A DNA stretch of 64,000 bases from an uncultured Alphaproteobacteria bacterium (GTDB lineage Bacteria; Pseudomonadota; Alphaproteobacteria; Rs-D84), in assembly GCA_934276735.1 (NCBI GenBank), contig CAKQTG010000001.1, positions 372,001 through 436,000 of the forward strand, in the 5' to 3' direction. This document shows, one piece after another, positions 57,521 to 64,000 of this stretch (positions within the stretch are counted from its first letter, which is position 1; each line of letters opens with the position of its first letter). The notes beneath the pieces were generated by a model that made no database searches, was not told the origin of the DNA, and worked only from the letters and a program-made list of their open reading frames with translations. The position numbers and the translations under genes are program-made.

Positions 57521-58660
57521 ATGGAGACGAGAAAAATATTTTATGCGCTGGCGGTGGCAATGCCATTGGTGGCTGCAAACAATGCGTATGCCTGTACGGG
57601 TATCACATTGAAATCCGACGACGGCGGTGTCGTTGTCGCCCGAACAATAGACTGGTCGCGCGAAGAAATGGATAATATCTATGTTGTTGTCCCACGCGGT
57701 CAAACCCAGACGGCGATTTTGCCAGACAATGCGCCCGGCGGTATGCAATATACTGCAAAATACGGATACGTCGGGCTGGGTATGGAACAGGCAGAATTTA
57801 TCGTAGATGGCACGAATGAGGCGGGTTTGTCTGCGGCGTTGTTCTATTTCCCGAAATATGGAAAATACAAGCCCTATGATGAGGCCCTGGCCGGGCAATC
57901 CATTGGCGATTTGCAGTTGGTGTCGTGGGTGCTGGCAAATTGCGCCACAATCGATGATGTGCGAAATGCACTGCAAAATGTGCGCGTGATAAATATTGAT
58001 TCGCGTGCCGATACGGTTCACTGGCGTTTTACCGAGAAAAATGGTCGCCAAATGATTCTGGAAATCGTTGATGGAAACATGAATTTCTATGACAGTCCGA
58101 TGGGCGTTTTAACCAACGCGCCGGGATTTTCGTGGCAGACGACGAATCTGAATAACTATGTGAATTTAATCCCTGGGACCGCCGGGCCGATAAATCTGAA
58201 CGGCGTAAAGTTATCTGCGTTCGGTTCAGGCAGTGGTTTCCACGGTCTGCCGGGGGATTTTACACCGCCGTCGCGATTCGTTCGCGCGTCGTTTTTGTCG
58301 TCGTATTCACTGAAACAGAAAACCGCATTTGATTCCGCAATGCAGGCGTTTCATATTCTGAATAATTTTGATGTGCCAACCGGTGTCCAGTTCGCTGTTG
58401 GTGCGGCACCAAACAATATGCCGTCGGCGACCCAGTGGACAATCGCAACAGATATGAAAAATATGGTGATTTATTACCATACTATGTATGACCGCACGGT
58501 TCGTTCAATTGATATGTCGGCAATTGACTTTGGCACGGTTGCGTTCCAGACGCACCCGCTGGACACGAACAAGCGTCCGACAATTATGCCGGTGCAAATT
58601 GATTACAGTGCCCCGGTTGTGGTGGAAACAGACGTGACCGTGACCGAGTTTATGGAATAA
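57521..58660 (+). CDS. Periplasmic choloylglycine hydrolase / penicillin V acylase family enzyme
   Basis: A 379-residue Ntn-hydrolase. The signal peptide METRKIFYALAVAMPLVAANNAYA ends exactly before C25, so cleavage would expose the N-terminal nucleophile Cys. Counting from C25 as 1, R17 and D20 of the active site fall at R41 and D44 in VVARTIDW. VLTNAPGF supplies the conserved Asn and PPSRFVRA the Arg. The family deconjugates bile salts or cleaves penicillin V; Gram-negative members are exported to the periplasm, as predicted here. Substrate cannot be read from sequence. It may be co-transcribed with the gene upstream. Confidence 0.85.
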   Translation: METRKIFYALAVAMPLVAANNAYACTGITLKSDDGGVVVARTIDWSREEMDNIYVVVPRGQTQTAILPDNAPGGMQYTAKYGYVGLGMEQAEFIVDGTNEAGLSAALFYFPKYGKYKPYDEALAGQSIGDLQLVSWVLANCATIDDVRNALQNVRVINIDSRADTVHWRFTEKNGRQMILEIVDGNMNFYDSPMGVLTNAPGFSWQTTNLNNYVNLIPGTAGPINLNGVKLSAFGSGSGFHGLPGDFTPPSRFVRASFLSSYSLKQKTAFDSAMQAFHILNNFDVPTGVQFAVGAAPNNMPSATQWTIATDMKNMVIYYHTMYDRTVRSIDMSAIDFGTVAFQTHPLDTNKRPTIMPVQIDYSAPVVVETDVTVTEFME

Positions 58661-58742
58661 AAAATATTTGTCTTTGATTTATTATAAAAACGGCTATAAT
58701 CCTTGGGTCATTTGATGAAAAACAACCCAAGGAGAAAGCATA

Positions 58743-59981
58743 ATGAAAATCAAACCATTTGCCGGCGTTCGTCCCCCAAAAGATTTAGCGGCCCAGGTCG
58801 CATCGCGTCCATATGACGTTCTGAATTCTGTGGAGGCCAAGCAAGAGGCCGGTGAAAAATCACTGTTGCATATTATCAAACCAGAAATTGATTTTGACCC
58901 GATTGCCGATGAACATTCACAGGCTGTCTATGACAAAGCGGTTGAAAATTTCAAACTGTGGCAGGAACGTGGCTGGCTGGTCCAGGACCCAAAAGAAATG
59001 TATTACATCTATGCCCAGACAATGGACGGTCGCACCCAGTATGGTTTGGTCGCGGCGGCAAATGTTGATGACTATATGTCGGGCAAAATTAAAAAGCACG
59101 AATTGACGCGCAAAGACAAAGAAGATGACCGTATGATTCACGTTCGTATCCAAAACGCGAATATTGAACCGGTGTTTTTTGCGTATCCTGATGTTGATGA
59201 AATGAACAAAATTGTTTCGGACTGGGTTGCGTCGCACGCCCCAGAATATGACTTTGTCGCAGACGATGGTTTTGGCCACACGTTCTGGGCAATTACAGAT
59301 GACGCGGTCAATGCACGCATAACCGAAATATTCAAAAATATCCCGGCGATGTATGTTGCCGATGGTCACCACAGGACCGCCGCCGCCGCCCGTGTTGGCG
59401 CAGAAAAACGCGCACAAAATCCGAATCACACAGGAAACGAAGAATACAACTATTTCTTGGCGGTGATATTCCCAGAATCACAACTGCACGTTATTGACTA
59501 TAACCGCGTGGTGCGTGATTTGAACGGGCTGACGCCGGACGAATTCTTGGCACGCCTGGGCGAATCGTTTGATGTTGTTGATATGGGCACAGAAATTTAC
59601 AAGCCGGCAAAACTGCATAACTTTGGTATGTATCTGAACGGCCATTGGTACAGTCTGACGGCGAAAGCGGGCACGTATAACGACAACGACCCGATTGGTG
59701 TTCTGGACGTGACAGTGCTGTCAAATTTGGTGTTTGATAAAATCTTGAACCTGGGCGATTTGCGCACCAGCAAGCGTATTGATTTCGTTGGTGGAATTCG
59801 CGGATTGGCCGAATTGCAAAAGCGCGTTGATTCGGGCGAAATGGTTGCGGCGTTTGCGCTGTATCCTGTCACCATGCGCCAGATTATTGACATCGCCGAT
59901 ACTGGCAACATTATGCCACCCAAGACAACGTGGTTTGAACCAAAGTTGCGCAGTGGTTTGGTAATACATAAACTGTCATAA
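58743..59981 (+). CDS. DUF1015 family protein
   Basis: A 412-residue protein of the DUF1015 family. The signature YVADGHHRTAAAAR (about 200-213), the start KIKPFAGVRPP and the SRPYDVLNS motif are diagnostic. Members are cytosolic and sit near serine or amino-acid metabolism genes in many bacteria; some are proposed small-molecule kinases, which I cannot confirm here. AAGGAGAAAGCATA precedes the ATG and TATAAT lies at 58695-58700. Monocistronic, ending in a strong terminator. Confidence 0.9.
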   Translation: MKIKPFAGVRPPKDLAAQVASRPYDVLNSVEAKQEAGEKSLLHIIKPEIDFDPIADEHSQAVYDKAVENFKLWQERGWLVQDPKEMYYIYAQTMDGRTQYGLVAAANVDDYMSGKIKKHELTRKDKEDDRMIHVRIQNANIEPVFFAYPDVDEMNKIVSDWVASHAPEYDFVADDGFGHTFWAITDDAVNARITEIFKNIPAMYVADGHHRTAAAARVGAEKRAQNPNHTGNEEYNYFLAVIFPESQLHVIDYNRVVRDLNGLTPDEFLARLGESFDVVDMGTEIYKPAKLHNFGMYLNGHWYSLTAKAGTYNDNDPIGVLDVTVLSNLVFDKILNLGDLRTSKRIDFVGGIRGLAELQKRVDSGEMVAAFALYPVTMRQIIDIADTGNIMPPKTTWFEPKLRSGLVIHKLS

Positions 59982-59984
59982 AAA

Positions 59985-60006
59985 ACGGGGCATCGCCCCG
60001 TTTTTT
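59985..60006 (+). terminator. Terminator after the DUF1015 gene
   Basis: ACGGGGC-atc-GCCCCGT followed by six T. Confidence 0.9.
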
Positions 60007-60120
60007 ATTAGTGATAAAGCGAGTAAGTGATAGAGTGATAAAGTTTTCAGCATAAAAAATTAAAAACTTGTCGTTACTGCCGTTGCCAACTCACAAAATT
60101 CCCGTAGGTATTTTTTATGG

Positions 60121-60149
60121 TTGAAATTTAATTTTTTGGCGATTATAGT
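60121..60149 (+). promoter_or_regulatory. Promoter of the putative structured RNA
   Basis: TTGAAA (60121-60126), 17-base spacer, TATAGT (60144-60149). It starts a transcript unit that ends at the terminator near 60396. Confidence 0.65.
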
Positions 60150-60155
60150 GAATAT

Positions 60156-60396
60156 GAATCCAAAGGGATTTGGGTTCGGGGCCTTCAACAAGCCCGTAAA
60201 TCTGTGGTATGCGCGATGCGTATATCAAATCCGCACAGTAAAGCGGCGCACATGCGCCATTTATTGTATGTACCCCACCATTATGGTCGGGGATCCACCG
60301 GTAATACAACAGGGGAAACCCAAAGATCGGTGGGGTCATTCTGATTTATGATTTGTTGAAATCCCCGACCGTCAAATAATTTTTGGCGGTTTTTTG
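60156..60396 (+). ncRNA. Putative structured non-coding RNA (about 240 nt)
   Basis: Between a good promoter and a terminator lies a multi-stem sequence: CCAAA-GGGA-TTTGG (60160-60173), GGCGCA/TGCGCC (60245-60258), a 10-bp stem GGTCGGGGAT/ATCCCCGACC (60285-60294 with 60361-60370) with CCACCG/CGGTGG stacked on it (60295-60300 with 60328-60333) and a GGG-GAAA-CCC hairpin (60312-60321). A 65-codon ORF from 60154 shares the region but its ATG precedes the expected transcript start and has no ribosome-binding site. No known RNA family recognised. It could alternatively act on the autotransporter downstream. Confidence 0.55.
60368..60396 (+). terminator. Terminator of the putative RNA
   Basis: ACCGTCAAA pairs with TTTGGCGGT (one G-T pair), then six T. 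Its 5' arm overlaps the last bases of the long stem ending at 60370. Confidence 0.75.
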
Positions 60397-60437
60397 TAAT
60401 TTGTTTTGACGTATGTCCTGGGGCGATAATTTTGCAC

Positions 60438-60465
60438 TTGCAAGCGTCAAAACAGATGGTATAAA
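60438..60465 (+). promoter_or_regulatory. Candidate promoter of the Pmp-like autotransporter
   Basis: TTGCAA (60438-60443), 16-base spacer, TATAAA (60460-60465), 55 bases before the chosen start. Confidence 0.5.
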
Positions 60466-60519
60466 TAAAACTAACAGACGATGAAAATCGTCATCATTTG
60501 GAATGAAAAGGAGAGCCTT

Positions 60520-63500
60520 ATGAAAATGTCCCGTACAGCAATCAAAGAATTAACCGCGGCATATCGTGCCGTATTGAAACATGCATTTATTGCCGCAATG
60601 GGCGCAATGGTCGTTATCGGTGGCGCATCAGCCGAAAATACGAACAATCGTGAATACTTTACAGCAGATACAGAATGGTCTGGTAAAAATATTTCAAACA
60701 ATGATTTTAAGTATGCCGAAGGTCGGACTGATAAAAACAAAGCGTTTGGAGGATTGGCTTTTGTTGATGGGGCAAAATTGACGGTTGCAGATTCTGTGTT
60801 TGACAATAACACATTTGATTATGTTGGTGGTGTTTTTGCAACTGGCGTCGGTGGGGGCGTATTAGATGTATCTGGTTCAACATTTTCTAATAATCATAGC
60901 ACATTTGATGGTGGTGCCATTGGTGGCTATGGCGTGTTAAAGGTCACAAATTCTACATTTGTTGGAAACACAACAGATTTGACCAAGGATGCCGAAGGTA
61001 ATTATACTGTTGCAGTTGAGGATAATTTGCCAGTAGGCGGTGGTGCAATTTCGTTTGGTGCGGTTTCATCATCAGATATTGCATCAATCAATGACACAAA
61101 ATTTATTAATAATGTGTCTGGAATAAATGGTGGTGCTATTGGAACGCGTTTGGGCAAGGATGCAAATAACAGTGCAGCAAAATTAAACGTATCGGCAACG
61201 TTTGAAGGCAATCGCGCATATCAAAATGGTGGTGCGATTTATAATACGTTTTATGCGAATAATGGTTTGGAATTGGGCGATGGTGTGACCGTGGCTGGTA
61301 ATTTTACCAAAAATTCCGCAGGCAAAAACGGTGGCGCAATCTTTAACGATGGTGCCAAGGACAATATTGGTAATGCCGGTGGCGTTATGACCATTCGCGA
61401 TTCGTTGTTCAGTGAAAACAGTGCAACAAAATGGGGCGGGGCAATCTTTAACAGTGGCACATTGACACTGGGCGATGGCGTTTCGTTCACAGGCAACAGC
61501 GCAACAGATGGTGGTGCGGTTTGGAATGACGGTAAAATGGAAATCGCCGCAGGAACTAAGTTTGTTGGCAATAATAGTAAAAATGCCGCTGGTGCGTTGT
61601 ATAACAATGGTACTGGAACATTGGACAATCTGATTGGTGTTGTTTTTGAAAATAATACCGCGGCGAAGGGTGGTGCTATTAACAATTCAAAAACATCAGC
61701 CAGCGTCAAGGGTGGAATAATAAATCTGATTTCAAAATCACATTTCATTGGTAATTCTGGTGGAATATCTCAAGGGGGGGCAATCCGTAATCAGGGAACT
61801 ATATCTAAAATTGAAAAGAGTGTATTTGACTCCAACGTCGCAGGAAATGGTGGCGCAATCAATAATGGAACCTGGGGCAGCGTGGTAGAAGGTATTTATC
61901 AGACAAAGTTTATCAATAATACGGCGGTTGTGGGACCAGCCCAGCAAGGTGGTGCGATTGTCAATGCAGGACACATCGGCATTATTGATGAAACGGTGTT
62001 TGAATCAAACCATGCTGGCAAGATTGGTGGTGCAATAGCAAATGTGACCCCACAAAATAGTGGTGGCGACCCTGCAGAGGTTAATATTGCAAATTCTACA
62101 TTTACAGGTAATGTTGCCGGTGAAAGCGGTGGTGCAATATACAATGCCACAGGTGGGGCGGTAAGTCTGTCTGGGGAAAATACGTTTACTGGTAATATGG
62201 CGGGTGGCGTCGGAAACGATATTCACAATTTGGGTAAATTGACGGTGTCGGGCGGCACAACGACCATTGATGGCGGTATCACAGGCGATGGCGCATTGAC
62301 CATTGCTGATGGCGCAACACTGAATATCGGTACCACAACGGTTCAACAAAAAGAATTGACACTGGACGGCACGGTTGGAGTATCACTGATAGACGCTGAA
62401 AATTACGGTAAATTGTGGGTGGAAACATATACAGGCAACGGTAAGATTGCGCTGAATGTTGCAACGCCTGGGACATACGATGTTTTTGGAGAGTATGTCG
62501 TGTATGATAATGTTGATGCCGGTGCGGTATATAACATGGTCAGAGATGGCGGTAAGTTCACTTTCAAAACCAAAGCAGTGAATGAAATTGCAGCTGACAC
62601 TGGGTTGACGAATGTTGCCGCAAATACGGTTGCTGCGTTGGCAAATGCAGATAACAATTTGGCAAATATTGCATCGCTGAACGCGCAACAGGCATTGCGT
62701 AATGGCGATACAGATTATGTTGAAATCGAATCTGCCAAGGCAAACCCAATTGATCAACCTGTCGTTCAATCGGTTGCGCAATCTGTTCAGGGCGCAGTCA
62801 TGACACTGGCGGCGAATCGTATGGCGGGCACACCATCGGCGGGCACAATGGGCCGCAGCGGTGGTGATTTGTCTGATGCTGATTACGGCGTGTGGGCACA
62901 GGGTATGTTTAACAAATCCAAATTCAATGGCCAGTTCAACGGATACACCCGTGGTGTGTCGGCTGGGTTTGATGCGCTGATTGACAAACAGTACACGATT
63001 GGTTTGGGTTATGCGTTCGGACATTCTGATGTTCATGCCAATGGCGGTCGCGATACCGAAATTGACAGCAATAGCATATTTGCATATGCCCAGTACAAGC
63101 CAAGCGAATGGTTCGTCAATGCGGCATTGAATTACACAATGTCAAAATATACCGAAACCGTTGACGCATTTGGTGTTCGTCTGAAATCAGACCACGATAC
63201 TGATGCGTTCGGTGGCCAGGTTATGACCGGTTATGATTTTGCATCAGGCCTGACGCCGGAAATTGGTCTGCGCTATTTGCACGTGACCCAGGACGGATAC
63301 AATAACGGTCTGGCACACGTCAGCAGCGATGATACAGATTTCTTGACTGGAATTGCCGGTATGAAATATCGTTTCGCAATTGAAAACGATTCGGTTATCA
63401 ACTGGTTCCCAGAACTGCGTGCGGCGGCGACGTATGATTTTGTGTCTGACCGTGCGATGTCCACCGTTACAATGCCAGGCGCGGCGTCCTATGTGGTTGA

Positions 63501-63651
63501 TGGCGACCGTCTGTCCCGATTCGGTGGGGAATTCGGAATTGGTCTGACCGCAGAATACAAAGGACTGGAAATCTCGCTGGTTTATGATTTGGATCTGCAC
63601 AAAGATTACACATCACAAACCGGTATGGCAAAATTCAGATATGAATTCTGA
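60520..63651 (+). CDS. Autotransporter adhesin with Pmp-like GGA(I/V) repeats
   Basis: A 1043-residue protein. The start at 60520 has AAAGGAGAGCC upstream; an earlier in-frame ATG (60481) lacks one. The signal region is long (to about residue 40, with FIAAMGAMVVIGGASA). The passenger (about 45-640) holds over a dozen repeats with an FxxN then GGA(I/V)xN pattern, e.g. FTGNSATDGGAVWNDG, as in chlamydial polymorphic membrane proteins; these form a beta-helix. A linker follows, then the autotransporter barrel (about 780-1043) with DYGVWAQGMFNKSKFNG and terminal FRYEF. Its function is probably adhesion; no protease motifs are visible. No other partner genes are adjacent. Confidence 0.9.
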   Translation: MKMSRTAIKELTAAYRAVLKHAFIAAMGAMVVIGGASAENTNNREYFTADTEWSGKNISNNDFKYAEGRTDKNKAFGGLAFVDGAKLTVADSVFDNNTFDYVGGVFATGVGGGVLDVSGSTFSNNHSTFDGGAIGGYGVLKVTNSTFVGNTTDLTKDAEGNYTVAVEDNLPVGGGAISFGAVSSSDIASINDTKFINNVSGINGGAIGTRLGKDANNSAAKLNVSATFEGNRAYQNGGAIYNTFYANNGLELGDGVTVAGNFTKNSAGKNGGAIFNDGAKDNIGNAGGVMTIRDSLFSENSATKWGGAIFNSGTLTLGDGVSFTGNSATDGGAVWNDGKMEIAAGTKFVGNNSKNAAGALYNNGTGTLDNLIGVVFENNTAAKGGAINNSKTSASVKGGIINLISKSHFIGNSGGISQGGAIRNQGTISKIEKSVFDSNVAGNGGAINNGTWGSVVEGIYQTKFINNTAVVGPAQQGGAIVNAGHIGIIDETVFESNHAGKIGGAIANVTPQNSGGDPAEVNIANSTFTGNVAGESGGAIYNATGGAVSLSGENTFTGNMAGGVGNDIHNLGKLTVSGGTTTIDGGITGDGALTIADGATLNIGTTTVQQKELTLDGTVGVSLIDAENYGKLWVETYTGNGKIALNVATPGTYDVFGEYVVYDNVDAGAVYNMVRDGGKFTFKTKAVNEIAADTGLTNVAANTVAALANADNNLANIASLNAQQALRNGDTDYVEIESAKANPIDQPVVQSVAQSVQGAVMTLAANRMAGTPSAGTMGRSGGDLSDADYGVWAQGMFNKSKFNGQFNGYTRGVSAGFDALIDKQYTIGLGYAFGHSDVHANGGRDTEIDSNSIFAYAQYKPSEWFVNAALNYTMSKYTETVDAFGVRLKSDHDTDAFGGQVMTGYDFASGLTPEIGLRYLHVTQDGYNNGLAHVSSDDTDFLTGIAGMKYRFAIENDSVINWFPELRAAATYDFVSDRAMSTVTMPGAASYVVDGDRLSRFGGEFGIGLTAEYKGLEISLVYDLDLHKDYTSQTGMAKFRYEF

Positions 63652-63660
63652 TAGAACAGA

Positions 63661-63687
63661 AACGGGGCAATGCCCCGTTTCTTTTTT
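63661..63687. terminator. Terminator after the Pmp-like gene
   Basis: AACGGGGC-aat-GCCCCGTT followed by TCTTTTTT. Confidence 0.85.
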
Positions 63688-63727
63688 CAGTAATAAAGTT
63701 TAAATTGTCGGCCCACAGAGCAGGGGG

Positions 63728-64000
63728 TTATTTAAAATATTTGCTGTGTTGTTCTTGGGATATTTTATACATTTTGTCAAACAGTGCGTCGGCATCGGCG
63801 CGTGTTGCGGGGCCCGATGTTGTGCCACCAATATCGGCACCGTTTAATATAACCAGACGACTGGGGGCCAGGTCATTGCCACATTCGATAAAGTATTCGG
63901 CACTGTCGTAATATTTACCAAAACAGCGACCGTTTGCAATCCCGGCATATCCGGCATCGGCCAGTGCATTGCACGATGGTTGCGCACCGCGTGTGATTTC
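63728..64000 (-). CDS. Unknown protein, C-terminal 90 residues, cut by window edge
   Basis: An open - strand frame enters from the right edge and stops at TAA (63730-63728). It reads ITRGAQPSCNALADAGYAG, GRCFGKYYDSAEYFIECG, RLVILNGADIGGTTSGP and ends QEQHSKYFK. Codon use fits the genome. Three cysteines (C-x12-C-x11-C) suggest another exported Cys-containing protein, but the N-terminus lies outside the window, so export cannot be judged. The competing + strand ORF (63705-63911) is its shadow. No family recognised. Confidence 0.6.
   Translation of the reverse strand, partial: EITRGAQPSCNALADAGYAGIANGRCFGKYYDSAEYFIECGNDLAPSRLVILNGADIGGTTSGPATRADADALFDKMYKISQEQHSKYFK

Noticed and set aside
60115..60351. 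Overlapping ORFs of 74-76 codons on both strands
   Set aside because: No ribosome-binding site, unusual codon mix, and the region has promoter, stems and terminator of an RNA gene. The + strand frame cannot be fully excluded.
63705..63911. 68-codon + strand ORF at the right end
   Set aside because: It is the complement of an open - strand frame with normal codon use that runs off the window edge.

Overview
The window looks like a chromosomal segment of an alphaproteobacterium. The evidence is a complete str-S10-spc-alpha ribosomal gene run in proteobacterial order, the acpP-fabF-(mltG) order, an S14 without zinc ligands, several autotransporters, and extragenic palindromes of the GTCAT...CCGG...ATCC type. 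A periplasmic bile-salt-hydrolase/penicillin-V-acylase-like enzyme, a Bacteroidota-style carboxypeptidase-regulatory domain and many Cys-rich secreted proteins suggest an animal-gut lineage; that is inference.

Layout. 1-4.7 kb: the 3' end of lepA, then six tandem paralogs (eight modules) of an unrecognised small family with four conserved cysteines, then a tyrosine-recombinase-like protein that has lost its catalytic residues. 4.8-11.2 kb: acpP, fabF, a small membrane protein, a lipoprotein, an acyl-CoA synthetase, tRNA-Pro with a 169-bp trailing repeat, and mltG. 11.4-13.1 kb: two outer-membrane barrel proteins. 13.2-33.0 kb: rpsL-rpsG-fusA-tuf, the S10, spc and alpha operons including secY, rpmD (59 codons), rpoA and rplQ. 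Many intercistronic gaps carry hairpins, some with repeated loop sequences, and the alpha operon is split between rpsK and rpoA by an inverted secreted-protein gene and terminators.

33.1-51.4 kb is accessory: a methyltransferase-like gene, large secreted proteins with C-x6-C-x(4,6)-C-x6-C repeats and glycine-zipper hydrophobic segments, an OmpA-domain protein, a coiled-coil membrane protein, and an ankyrin/degenerate-subtilase autotransporter. A 1.1-kb gene-free stretch (40.3-41.4 kb) is packed with palindromic repeats. 51.4-64 kb: a small unknown gene, grpE, tpiA, ppiD-like, tag, an AT-rich methyltransferase probably acquired by transfer, tRNA-Gln with two trailing repeats of about 170 bp, a DUF5662-like gene, the Ntn-hydrolase, DUF1015, a probable free-standing structured RNA (60.15-60.40 kb), a Pmp-like autotransporter, and a partial gene at the right edge.

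The strongest candidates for something undescribed are: (1) the four-Cys paralog array with its dead recombinase neighbour; (2) the tRNA-trailing repeats at two unrelated tRNAs with nearly the same period; (3) the hairpins with a shared CTATATGG loop in four successive S10-operon gaps; (4) the promoter-to-terminator structured RNA at 60.15-60.40 kb; (5) the Cys-repeat/glycine-zipper envelope protein cluster.
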